Of a DNA stretch of 27,540 nucleotides, positions 15,999 to 23,508 are shown one piece after another. The stretch covers positions 1 through 27,540 of the forward strand of contig CABUNB010000032.1 in assembly GCA_902492755.1 (NCBI GenBank), in the 5' to 3' direction. Position numbers and translations under genes: made by a program. The first letter of the stretch is position 1. Every line of letters starts with the position of its first letter. The notes beneath the pieces are model-generated. The model was not told where the DNA came from. It did not search any database and worked only from the letters and a program-made list of their open reading frames with translations. The stretch is from an uncultured Collinsella sp. (GTDB taxonomy: Bacteria > Actinomycetota > Coriobacteriia > Coriobacteriales > Coriobacteriaceae).

Positions 15999-18302
15999 TC
16001 ACGGTCTCTGGCATCGCATCGCAAAGCCATTCACAGTCGGCGTGACGGTAATGTCGCCGTGTTCGATGGTGCACGTGAACACGCCGCCCGCTTCCTTAAC
16101 GGCATCGATGCAGACATCGGACGGATGGCCGTATCGATTCCCCTCGCCCGCGCTCGCGAGGGAAAGCTCGGGCTTCAGGACGTCCAGCAACTCGCCATCG
16201 ACTGAAACCTTGGAGCCGTGATGCCCAAGTTTAAGGACATCGATATCCCCCACTTCCTGCACGAATTCCCGTTCTTGGTCGAGCTCGGCATCGCCGGTGA
16301 GGAGTATGCGCAGGTCCTTGCCTTCCTGAACATAAGAAAGCAGCAGGACAAGCGAGTCCTCATTTCCCTCGCCATCCACGGACTCGAATGGCCACATCAC
16401 GCGGGCGCAAAATGAGCCGATGTCAACCGTATCCCCACGGCGCACCTGCCGATACCCCACGCCAGGTCGGTTCAATACCTCGGCAGGGGCATCCTCCAGC
16501 GCATCCGCCGCCACGGCAATCGTTCCGACCGAAAACTGTTCGAGCACGGCAGGCAAACCACCCCAGTGGTCCTCATCCCAATGCGTCACAAAGACGGCAT
16601 CGATATGGTGCACGTTATTGCGAACCAACGCCGCCACCACACGCTCGTCGAGCCCACAGTCGACGAGCGCTACTGTGCCGCCCTGGCGGATAAGAATCGC
16701 ATCGGCCTGGCCCACATCGAGCACCGTCACCGAAGGCGGAGCAAATCGATCCCAATAGACGTACGGAATCGCAGCCAAGAGCACCAGGCATGCAAGCCCC
16801 ACCGCCATAGGACGTACACGGGGACGCGGCCACCAGACCAGCAGAACCGCCAGCAAACACGGCACTAGGTAAATCCACATGCTATCGGGCGGCACGCTCA
16901 CGGATGCACCCGGCATGGCGGCAAACAGCTGCTCGAAGAACAGCGCGCAACGGGCGGCAATCATGGGCACAACGAGCGCCCAAGTCCGCAACGGTCCCAC
17001 GAGCGAAAAGGGAGCCAGCACGATCGACACAGCGAGCAGTACGCTCACCACCGGACCGAGGACCGCATTTGCCAACGGAGCAATGAGCGAGAATGTACCG
17101 AAGGCAGGAATGGTAATGGGGAGCGTCGCCAACTGCGAGCACAGCGTGACGGAAAGCATGCTGGCAACGCCCGATGGCACACCCAGCTCACTCAAAGCGT
17201 AGGTCGCATAGGGGCAAAAGCACAGAATGGCAAAGACGCTGGCACATGAAAGCTGAAAGCCCATCTCGAACAGCACCGTCGGCCGCAGTAGCACAAAGAT
17301 GGACATGGTTACGAAGAGTGCCGAAAGGCCGTGCCGGCGACGCCCCGCGCCGTTTACGACAAGCGTCACGAACACCATGCAGCACGCGCGCACGGCCGAG
17401 GGAGAGGCGCCCGTAAAGGCAGCGTAACCCACAAGCGCTATCGCCAATATCGCCCGCTGAAGGCCACGTGAGCACCGAGTCTTTTGCAATACACCCTCGA
17501 TTACAAACCCCACGATAGCCAAATGGCTGCCCGAGACGGCGATAAGATGCGCCGTTCCCGTCACCGAAAACCAGTCGCCCGCCGGCTGGGCGCGCAGCTC
17601 GGCCGAACGACCGCAGACGACACCGGCTATGAGCGCACGCGCCGGATCGGTCGCAGGCGCGATGGATGCAAGCAGCCCATTTCGCAGTCGAAGCAACGGC
17701 CCCGGTGGGCCCTCATCGACCGACACAATCCGAACGGCTTTAACCTTGCGTACCTCGCCTCGGAGCACGCGCGATCGTCCGTACGCATCGTTCTCAAAAC
17801 GTGAAACGCGGCCGATAACACGTACGCACGCCCCGACCTTGAGCTCACGATCACACGATAGGCGAACTGTTGCCAAGTTCTTACCGTCCGCGCGTGCCTC
17901 GCAGGTATAGGAATACACGACGTCGTTTATGGATGGGTCACCCTGCACGACAAACTCGAGACTGCTTGCCGCTCGACCGTCGAGCGTCTTCGAGGCGCTT
18001 AGCGCGCCCACAGCCAACCACGCCGAGACGACCGCTCCCGCTACGAGACCGACGGACGCAGCATACAGCCACCGCTTCAAAGGGGCAAGCCGCGCACAAG
18101 ATTGAGCCAGCACAACGAATACCGCCGACGCAACGGGAATGGCCCATAGCGGTCCGAACGCCGGCGCCCGCTCCCTCAGCAGCGCATCAGCGGCCATGTT
18201 GAGCACCAAGACGCAGCTCATGCACAGGCCGGCACACAAGGCTATCGTCCACGGAATCAGGGGCCGCGGAGGCATCACATGCTCGCGCTCGGTCGCACTC
18301 AT
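15999..18302 (-). CDS. comEC: Competence DNA-uptake channel protein ComEC/Rec2
   Basis: This 767-residue polytopic membrane protein is expected to carry single-stranded DNA across the membrane during transformation. N-terminal helices (about 15-100) precede an OB-like extracytoplasmic domain (~110-200). The Competence domain follows (~220-510) with the hallmark AVSGSHLAIVG (255-265) and many helices. The C-terminal metallo-beta-lactamase-like domain has DVGQADAILI (529-538), THWDEDHWGG (573-582), LLTGDAE (667-673) and KLGHHGSKVS (691-700). The chosen ATG at 18302 overlaps the comEA stop as ATGA, indicating coupling; a TTG four codons upstream is the alternative. All three expected regions are intact. 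Confidence 0.93.
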   Translation of the reverse strand: MSATEREHVMPPRPLIPWTIALCAGLCMSCVLVLNMAADALLRERAPAFGPLWAIPVASAVFVVLAQSCARLAPLKRWLYAASVGLVAGAVVSAWLAVGALSASKTLDGRAASSLEFVVQGDPSINDVVYSYTCEARADGKNLATVRLSCDRELKVGACVRVIGRVSRFENDAYGRSRVLRGEVRKVKAVRIVSVDEGPPGPLLRLRNGLLASIAPATDPARALIAGVVCGRSAELRAQPAGDWFSVTGTAHLIAVSGSHLAIVGFVIEGVLQKTRCSRGLQRAILAIALVGYAAFTGASPSAVRACCMVFVTLVVNGAGRRRHGLSALFVTMSIFVLLRPTVLFEMGFQLSCASVFAILCFCPYATYALSELGVPSGVASMLSVTLCSQLATLPITIPAFGTFSLIAPLANAVLGPVVSVLLAVSIVLAPFSLVGPLRTWALVVPMIAARCALFFEQLFAAMPGASVSVPPDSMWIYLVPCLLAVLLVWWPRPRVRPMAVGLACLVLLAAIPYVYWDRFAPPSVTVLDVGQADAILIRQGGTVALVDCGLDERVVAALVRNNVHHIDAVFVTHWDEDHWGGLPAVLEQFSVGTIAVAADALEDAPAEVLNRPGVGYRQVRRGDTVDIGSFCARVMWPFESVDGEGNEDSLVLLLSYVQEGKDLRILLTGDAELDQEREFVQEVGDIDVLKLGHHGSKVSVDGELLDVLKPELSLASAGEGNRYGHPSDVCIDAVKEAGGVFTCTIEHGDITVTPTVNGFAMRCQRP

Positions 18303-19012
18303 ACGCAGATGCAATCTTTGATTTTGGCAAGCTTCTTCTCGCCGATTCCCGACACACGCATCAGATCGTCAACCGAGGCGAAAGCACCGTTCTTTGTCCG
18401 CTCATCGATAATCGACTGGGCCATGGAGGGGCCGATGCCCGAAAGCGTCTGCAGCTCTTCTGCGCTTGCCGTATTGATGTTTACTAGGCCTGTTGCGCCA
18501 CTAACGCCCGACGATGCGGAAGCCCCACCATCAACACCGGCTTCCGCAATGGACGCCTGCTGCTCCCCTACCGTTGGAACGTGAATCTTCTGTCCATCGA
18601 CGACTTTAGATGCACGATTAAGCCCCGTAACGTCTGCTTCGGGCGCCAGCCCGCCGGCAGCATCAATCGCCTGAGCCACCCGCGCCCCGTCTTTGAGGCG
18701 ATATACACCGGGCGACACAACGGCGCCATCAACATCGACATAAACCTCTGCCGCGGCAGATGCCTTAGACGAAGAGCCTTCGGATGTCTTTCCGCTCGAG
18801 GCATCGCCGGATCCCGGATCCACCAACGAACCCGAACCATCAGTGCGCTCAAACGACACACCGCCGGCACCGCCGCCAAGGTTCGCCATCGCCAGTCCAC
18901 TCGCCATCGCAATGACGACCAGTATCGTCATCACCACTGCCTTATGACCGAGCAGTTTGCCCGCCCAGCGATCCATCTTTTTGACTCGTTCGTGCTGTTC
19001 GCGCTGCGCCAT
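18299..19012 (-). CDS. comEA: Competence DNA receptor ComEA
   Basis: ComEA (237 residues) is the membrane-anchored double-stranded DNA receptor of transformation. A basic N-terminus and one membrane segment (about 24-44) lead to a Ser/Gly-rich flexible linker (~47-88). An SLBB domain follows (~90-148, VDVDGAVVSPGVYRLKDG), then a second low-complexity linker and a paired helix-hairpin-helix domain (~176-235, VNINTASAEELQTLSGIG and LMRVSGIGEKKLAKI). The ATG at 19012 has GGGAGG 7 nt upstream; the frame's earlier ATG lacks a good site. It is coupled to comEC by a 4-nt overlap. The 213-nt region upstream holds inverted repeats and could carry competence control. Confidence 0.94.
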   Translation of the reverse strand: MAQREQHERVKKMDRWAGKLLGHKAVVMTILVVIAMASGLAMANLGGGAGGVSFERTDGSGSLVDPGSGDASSGKTSEGSSSKASAAAEVYVDVDGAVVSPGVYRLKDGARVAQAIDAAGGLAPEADVTGLNRASKVVDGQKIHVPTVGEQQASIAEAGVDGGASASSGVSGATGLVNINTASAEELQTLSGIGPSMAQSIIDERTKNGAFASVDDLMRVSGIGEKKLAKIKDCICV

Positions 19013-19069
19013 AGCAAAACCTCCCAACACCATCGTGTCAGGAAAGGAGCTCCACAACAGCCACGCCCC

Positions 19070-19081
19070 AAAACCGGTTTT
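19070..19081. other. Palindrome AAAACCGGTTTT upstream of comEA
   Basis: A perfect 12-bp palindrome lies 58 nt before the comEA start. GGTCA (19085-19089) and TGACC (19100-19104) form another inverted pair beside it. These are possible operators, with no known regulator recognised. Confidence 0.3.
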
Positions 19082-19110
19082 TGCGGTCAAACCAAAAGCT
19101 GACCAAAACC

Positions 19111-19168
19111 TTGCGAAATAATGTCCATTTATTCAGGCACACGTCGACAAATGAACACTTAGTCGCAA
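19111..19168. repeat. Imperfect 23-bp inverted repeat upstream of comEA
   Basis: The arms are 19111-19133 and 19146-19168, with a 12-nt spacer. Sixteen of 23 positions are complementary, including the ends TTGCGA/TCGCAA and the core CATTT/AAATG. The thiI terminator lies just beyond it. A dyad operator, a dispersed repeat or a folded leader are all possible. Confidence 0.4.
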
Positions 19169-19182
19169 AATGCCCAGATAGC

Positions 19183-19215
19183 AAAAGACCGACGATACAG
19201 GCGCATCGTCGGTCT
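19183..19215 (-). terminator. Intrinsic terminator of thiI
   Basis: AGACCGACGAT (19186-19196) and ATCGTCGGTCT (19205-19215) form a perfect 11-bp stem with an 8-nt loop. On the minus strand it is followed by TTTGC. It starts 10 nt after the thiI stop. Confidence 0.88.
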
Positions 19216-19225
19216 ATGCACAAAT

Positions 19226-20470
19226 TTACTCGTGATCTTGGTAAATCTCACGCGGAGCAAGCTCCGAATGTTTGCGTTTTAAGGTCTTAGGGGCCTTATA
19301 TGTGTTGCTCTCGAAGTCGATGTACTCGGTCTGCTTGAGCAGGCGCTCAATCATCTCCTCGTGATCAAACAGTTCCCAGGCCTCATGCACGGCATCGAGT
19401 TTAGCGTGCGTCTCGGGACGGCGCGGCATAAACAGCGTGCAGCAGTCGGGAGCGGCCTCAGTCGAGATATCGAACGTACCGATCTCCTCGGCGCGCGCGA
19501 TGATCTCCTGCTTGTCCGAACCGATGAGAGGACGGAACACGGGGATCTTCACGGCCTCGTTGACGGCCATGATGTTCTCAAGCGTTTGGGAGGCAACCTG
19601 TCCAAGCGATTCGCCCGTAACGATGGCCTTGGCACCCTCGATGTGTGCAATGCGCTCAGCAACCGAATACATAATGCGGCGATACATGATCACGCGCAGG
19701 TTGCTGGGACAGGTGACCGAAATCTCACGCTGGCAGTCGCCAAACGGCACCACGTACAGGCGGCCGATCTGGACACCCGGCTCAAGCGCACGGATGATGT
19801 CCTGCACCAAATACTCACTCGTATCAGGCGTCTGCGGACGACCGGAGAAATGTACCGGCACGCAAACCGCGCCGCGGCGCGCGAGCATCCAGGTCGCCAC
19901 CGGAGAATCGATACCCGAGGACAGCAGCGTCACGACCTTGCCGGCAGAACCCACCGGCAGACCGCCCACACCGCGCTCGGAGCGTGCGTACACGTAAACG
20001 CTACCCTGGACCACCAGTACGTGCACCATTGCATCAGGGTCGTGCATTTGAACCTTTTTATCGGGGAAGGCCTCACACAGCACCTCGCCCACCTGACGAT
20101 TGATATCGATCGAGGTAAGCTCATAGTCGGTATTGGAGCGCTTGGCGTGCACCTTAAACGAATCGAAGGAACCAAACTCGCGCAGCGCCTTCACGGCGGC
20201 GGCGCAGTACTCCTGCGGGTCGCGGTTGGTGTGATACGCCAAAGACACACGGGCAACGCCGGGGACGGTGCGGATGACACGCGCCGCCTCGTCGGCCTGA
20301 TGCTCGTTAAAGGTCACGAGGATATAACCGGAAATTCGAGACACGGCGTTCACGGAAAAGGCGGCCAAGGCCGCCTTAATGTTATCCATGAGGATATGCT
20401 CAAAATGTGCGCGGTTCTTGCCCTTCAGCCCAACCTCGTGATAGTGGACTAGGCAGACGCGAGCCGCCAT
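19226..20470 (-). CDS. thiI: tRNA 4-thiouridine synthetase ThiI
   Basis: This 414-residue sulfurtransferase adenylates U8 of tRNA and inserts sulfur; in many bacteria it also feeds thiamine thiazole synthesis. An N-terminal ferredoxin-like domain and a THUMP domain (to about 170) precede the PP-loop pyrophosphatase domain with LLSSGIDSPVATWML (182-196). IVTGESLGQVASQT and the cysteine pair PDCCTLFMPR (341-350) follow. There is no C-terminal rhodanese domain, as in Bacillus ThiI. The PP-loop reads SSGIDSP where SGG is usual. The ATG at 20470 directly abuts the rpoZ stop, with no strong ribosome-binding site, so translation is probably coupled. Confidence 0.94.
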   Translation of the reverse strand: MAARVCLVHYHEVGLKGKNRAHFEHILMDNIKAALAAFSVNAVSRISGYILVTFNEHQADEAARVIRTVPGVARVSLAYHTNRDPQEYCAAAVKALREFGSFDSFKVHAKRSNTDYELTSIDINRQVGEVLCEAFPDKKVQMHDPDAMVHVLVVQGSVYVYARSERGVGGLPVGSAGKVVTLLSSGIDSPVATWMLARRGAVCVPVHFSGRPQTPDTSEYLVQDIIRALEPGVQIGRLYVVPFGDCQREISVTCPSNLRVIMYRRIMYSVAERIAHIEGAKAIVTGESLGQVASQTLENIMAVNEAVKIPVFRPLIGSDKQEIIARAEEIGTFDISTEAAPDCCTLFMPRRPETHAKLDAVHEAWELFDHEEMIERLLKQTEYIDFESNTYKAPKTLKRKHSELAPREIYQDHE

Positions 20471-20752
20471 TTAGGCTTCAGCAACCTTGTGGCCGAGCGC
20501 CTTCTCGTAACGGGCCTCGTCATAAGAGATGTCGCCGTCGACAATCTCGTCCATAGCCATCGAGATGGTATCGGCACCGGAAAGCCCGATGGTGATGTCA
20601 TCGACATCCTGGACGGCAAGAACGCGGTTGTGCTGGCCACGCAGCATGCTATTGATGTCGCAGGCGCGCTTGGAGGCAAGCGAAGCGAGCAGGAAGCGGT
20701 TGTGATCGGTCTTCTCCAGAAGATCGTCAATGCAAGGCTTTACAACGGACAC
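20471..20752 (-). CDS. rpoZ: RNA polymerase omega subunit
   Basis: Omega (93 residues) aids beta' folding and RNA polymerase assembly. CIDDLLEKTDHNRFLLASLASKRA matches the conserved N-terminal omega signature (PSIDDLL...K..L...ASKRA), followed by INSML and an acidic C-terminus. The start is a GTG at 20752, 5 nt after the gmk stop, with AAGGA at 10 nt. gmk-rpoZ is a classic bacterial gene pair. Confidence 0.93.
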   Translation of the reverse strand: MSVVKPCIDDLLEKTDHNRFLLASLASKRACDINSMLRGQHNRVLAVQDVDDITIGLSGADTISMAMDEIVDGDISYDEARYEKALGHKVAEA

Positions 20753-20757
20753 GGACC

Positions 20758-21327
20758 TCAGATCCTTTCATGCATATCGAGAACGCGAACGAGCTCATCG
20801 GTCGCGCGGTCGAGATCGTCATTCACCACGACGTCGTCGTAGCGGTCGGCAAGGGCAAGCTCATCGGCGGCGTTTGCCATACGCAGCTCAATCGTCTCGG
20901 GCGTCTCGGTACCGCGACCGACTAGACGCTCGCGGAGCACCTCAAGCGAAGGCGGCTTGATAAAGATCAGCACGGCCTCGGGGAAACGCTCCTTCACCTG
21001 CAGGGCGCCCTGGACATCGATCTCCAAAATCAGAGACGAGCCCGAGGCGAGCTTGGATGTGACCTCGCTCACCAACGTGCCGTAGCAGTTACCGTGGACC
21101 TCGGCCCACTCAACAAACTCACCGTTTGCCACGCGGCGGTCGAACTCCTCGCGCGTCAGAAAAAAGTAGTTGACGCCGTCGACCTCACCTTTGCGTGGTG
21201 CTCGCGTGGTAGCCGAAACCGTCAGACCCAGGTTCGAGCGGCGCTCGCGCACACGAGTGACGAGCGTACCCTTGCCTGCGCCTGACGGTCCAGAAATCAC
21301 AAAGAGCTTGGAATCCTGAGCGCTCAC
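20758..21327 (-). CDS. gmk: Guanylate kinase
   Basis: Gmk (189 residues) phosphorylates GMP to GDP with ATP. The P-loop GPSGAGKGTL lies at 13-22. The GMP-binding segment has SATTRAPRKGEVDGVNYFF and EFVEWAEVHGNCYGT, and the catalytic LEIDVQGALQVKE and lid LRERLVGRG follow. The length is standard. The start is a GTG at 21327 immediately after the mIHF stop codon with no Shine-Dalgarno sequence, which suggests coupling to mIHF. The mIHF-gmk-rpoZ order is characteristic of actinobacteria. Confidence 0.95.
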   Translation of the reverse strand: MSAQDSKLFVISGPSGAGKGTLVTRVRERRSNLGLTVSATTRAPRKGEVDGVNYFFLTREEFDRRVANGEFVEWAEVHGNCYGTLVSEVTSKLASGSSLILEIDVQGALQVKERFPEAVLIFIKPPSLEVLRERLVGRGTETPETIELRMANAADELALADRYDDVVVNDDLDRATDELVRVLDMHERI

Positions 21328-21636
21328 TTATTTGGTCAGCTGCTCGAGGAGCTGCTCGCGCTGACGGACGCCGAGGCCCTGGACGCGACGAGTAGCGGAG
21401 ATACCGAGCTCCTCCATGATCTTGGCGGCCTTGGCCTTGCCATAACCGGGGAGAGACTCGATGAGGGTGGAAACCTTCATGCGGGAAGCGATGGGGTCAT
21501 CGGAGTTGAGCACGGACTCGAGGGACTTCTCGCCCTTCTTGATCTGCTCGCGAAGCTCAGCGCGGGCGTGACGTGCGGCAGCAGCCTTCTCAAGAGCCTG
21601 CTTGCGCTGCTCGTCGGTAAGCTGAGGGAGTGCCAT
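21328..21636 (-). CDS. mihF: Actinobacterial integration host factor (mIHF)
   Basis: This 102-residue nucleoid-associated protein belongs to the mycobacterial-type IHF family, unrelated to HU/IHF of Proteobacteria. An N-terminal basic, Ala-rich helix (8-35) precedes the S13/H2TH-like DNA-binding fold, with the signature SLPGYGKAKAAKIMEELGI (61-79) and RRVQGLGVRQREQLLEQL (83-100). The ATG at 21636 has TTGGAGGT 4 nt upstream, while an ATG four codons earlier lies inside that site. It heads an operon with gmk, rpoZ and thiI. Its 5' leader of about 80 nt contains a long hairpin, which could support autoregulation. Confidence 0.93.
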   Translation of the reverse strand: MALPQLTDEQRKQALEKAAAARHARAELREQIKKGEKSLESVLNSDDPIASRMKVSTLIESLPGYGKAKAAKIMEELGISATRRVQGLGVRQREQLLEQLTK

Positions 21637-21677
21637 TCGTACCTCCAAATAGTTGGGTTATATCTGATTCAATAATT

Positions 21678-21709
21678 GGCATTTTAGCACGTAGAACGTA
21701 CAAAATGCC
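21678..21709 (-). promoter_or_regulatory. Hairpin in the mIHF leader
   Basis: GGCATTTT (21678-21685) and AAAATGCC (21702-21709) are perfectly complementary, with ACG/CGT pairing inside. It lies between the predicted transcript start and the ribosome-binding site. No U-tract follows, so it is not a simple terminator. Confidence 0.5.
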
Positions 21710-21724
21710 CAATCGCGGCTCCAT

Positions 21725-21753
21725 AGGTTAGACGATACCCGCAAAAAGTGCAA
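21725..21753 (-). promoter_or_regulatory. Promoter of mIHF-gmk-rpoZ-thiI
   Basis: TTGCAC (21753-21748) and TAACCT (21730-21725) are separated by exactly 17 nt on the minus strand. The predicted transcript start is near 21718. The site lies just after the pyr operon terminator-like hairpin. Confidence 0.6.
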
Positions 21754-21772
21754 TATACTGCGCCCAAAGTTA

Positions 21773-21830
21773 AGCCCCTGACCTGCGATTCCACACAAAG
21801 GATGGGAAAGTTTACGCAGGCACAGGGGCT
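21773..21830 (-). terminator. Long two-tier hairpin after pyrF
   Basis: AGCCCCTG (21773-21780) pairs with CAGGGGCT (21823-21830), and CCTGCG (21782-21787) with CGCAGG (21815-21820), with a 1x2 internal loop. An apical TTCC/GGAA helix is also possible. On the minus strand TTAACTTT follows, and on the plus strand ATTTTGTG follows, so the T-tract is modest either way. Most likely it ends the pyr operon, but a structured small RNA is possible. Confidence 0.55.
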
Positions 21831-21875
21831 ATTTTGTGCTAATGAGACCCAAAAGTGGTGACTTAGGGGAATCTT

Positions 21876-22592
21876 TTACGCGACGTTTTCGACCAGCTCG
21901 GCGACGATGGCGTCAAAGGCGGCAACCGGATCGTCGGCACCGGTGATGGGACGGCCCACCACAATGTGGCTTGCGCCACGCTCGATAGCCTGGGAAGGCG
22001 TCGCCACGCGGGACTGGTCACCAAGGGCGGAACCCACCGGACGCACACCCGGAGTCACGATCAGGGCATCAGGACCCAGCAGCTCACGCATGTCGTGAGC
22101 CTCCATCGGTGAGCACACGATGCCATCGATGCCGTTGGCCTGAGCAAGCTTTGCCAAGCGGGCGGCCTCCTCGGCCACGGGCGACTCGACGCCGATCTCG
22201 CTCAAGGCATCCTGATTCATGCTCGTGAGCACGGTGATGGCGACGAGCTTGGCGCGGTCCTCACGCGCCTCCTCGGCACCCTCGCGGCAGGCAGCGAGCA
22301 TAGCACCCGAGCCCAGGCCGTGGACCGAAAGCAGGTCGGCACCGGCAAGCGAGGCCGAGCGGGCAGCGCCGCGCACCTGATGCGGAATGTCATGGAACTT
22401 AAGGTCGAGGAAGACCTTAAAGCCAAGGTCCTTAAAGGTCTTGACGATCTGGGGACCCTCAGCGTAATAGAGCGTCATGCCGACCTTGAGCCAGGCGGCA
22501 TGGCCCGAAAGCTCGTGGGCGAGCTCGAGCGCGCGCTCACGGTCGCAGTCGAGGGCGACGATAACACGGTCGCGGGCATCATTCTCTAGCAT
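21876..22592 (-). CDS. pyrF: Orotidine 5'-phosphate decarboxylase
   Basis: This 238-residue TIM-barrel enzyme converts OMP to UMP, the last de novo step. VIVALDC (10-16) opens the barrel, the catalytic array is DLKFHD (63-68) with D63, K65 and D68, and the phosphate-gripping end has VTPGVRP (179-185) and GRPIT (213-217). It is the short bacterial type (OMP decarboxylase group 1). Its ATG overlaps the pyrD stop by 7 nt (ATGCTAG), so translation is coupled. It is the last gene of the pyrimidine operon; pyrE and carAB are not in the window. Confidence 0.96.
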   Translation of the reverse strand: MLENDARDRVIVALDCDRERALELAHELSGHAAWLKVGMTLYYAEGPQIVKTFKDLGFKVFLDLKFHDIPHQVRGAARSASLAGADLLSVHGLGSGAMLAACREGAEEAREDRAKLVAITVLTSMNQDALSEIGVESPVAEEAARLAKLAQANGIDGIVCSPMEAHDMRELLGPDALIVTPGVRPVGSALGDQSRVATPSQAIERGASHIVVGRPITGADDPVAAFDAIVAELVENVA

Positions 22593-23494
22593 TCGAAAGC
22601 ACCCACCAGCTCGTTGATGTCCTTTACGCCCTGGGACTCGGCCCAGGCCTCGAGCTCATGCGCGATCTTAAGCGAAGCACACGGATCGACGAAGTTGGCC
22701 ATGCCGACCGACACGCAGGTGGCGCCGGCCAGGATAAACTCAGCCGCATCCTCGCCAGTCATGACACCGCCGACACCGTTGATGGGGATATCGACGGCCT
22801 GGGCAACCTCCCAGACCATGCGCACGGCGATGTGGTGGCACAGCGGGCCCGAAAGGCCGCCCTTGGGCTTGGCCACGCGGGACTTGCGGGTATGGACGTC
22901 GATGGCCATGCCCTGGATGGAGTTGATGACCGAAAGGCCGTCGGCGCCGGCAGCCTCGAGGGCCTTGGCAATCTCGGCAACGTTGACCGGCGCCATCTTC
23001 ACGAACAGCGGCTTATCGGTCACCTTGCGGCAGGCAGCCATAACGGAAGAGGCGCCCTCGGGCGTGGAGCCCATGGCGGCACCGCCGGCGGCGATATTAG
23101 GGCAGCTCACGTTGATCTCGTAGCCGGCAGACCAGGGGCACAGCTCGACATACATCTCGAGTGCGCGGACAAACTCGTCAACGGAGTGACCGGCAACCTG
23201 ACAGATGACCTGGCAGCCGTCCTTAGACAGCTGTTCGAGCCACGGACCGGACTCGCGGGCAAAGGCGGCCACGCCGGGGTTCTGAAGACCCACGGAGTTG
23301 ATCATACCGCCGGGAATCTCGGCCATGCGGGGCGCGGGATTGCCGGGCCAGGGCTCGGCAGCGCAACCCTTGGTGGTGATGGCGCCCAGCTGGGAAACAT
23401 CAAAGAAGTTCTGGAACTGCCAACCGTAGCCAAAGGTACCGGCTGCGGTGTTAATGGGGTTCTGCATCTTGACGCCGCCGAAATCGACGGCCAT
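22586..23494 (-). CDS. pyrD: Dihydroorotate dehydrogenase, class 1B catalytic subunit
   Basis: This 302-residue FMN subunit oxidises dihydroorotate to orotate in the cytosol and passes electrons through PyrK to NAD+. Visible motifs are NPINTAAGTFGYG (12-24), NSVGLQNPG (66-74), INVSCPN (127-133) with the class 1B catalytic cysteine C131, VKMAP (165-169), INSIQGMAID (190-199), and the FMN-phosphate segment INGVGGV (238-244). The frame is open further upstream but that is pyrK. The ATG at 23494 is preferred; a GTG two codons earlier (23500) is an equal alternative because neither has a strong ribosome-binding site. It starts 14 nt after pyrK. Confidence 0.94.
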   Translation of the reverse strand: MAVDFGGVKMQNPINTAAGTFGYGWQFQNFFDVSQLGAITTKGCAAEPWPGNPAPRMAEIPGGMINSVGLQNPGVAAFARESGPWLEQLSKDGCQVICQVAGHSVDEFVRALEMYVELCPWSAGYEINVSCPNIAAGGAAMGSTPEGASSVMAACRKVTDKPLFVKMAPVNVAEIAKALEAAGADGLSVINSIQGMAIDVHTRKSRVAKPKGGLSGPLCHHIAVRMVWEVAQAVDIPINGVGGVMTGEDAAEFILAGATCVSVGMANFVDPCASLKIAHELEAWAESQGVKDINELVGAFEC

Positions 23495-23508
23495 GTTCAC
23501 GGTACCCA

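Noticed and set aside
19038..19223. 61-codon minus-strand frame between thiI and comEA
   Set aside because: It begins inside the thiI terminator and covers the inverted repeat; its Cys/Trp/Phe-rich product has no ribosome-binding site support. The DNA repeat is the better explanation.
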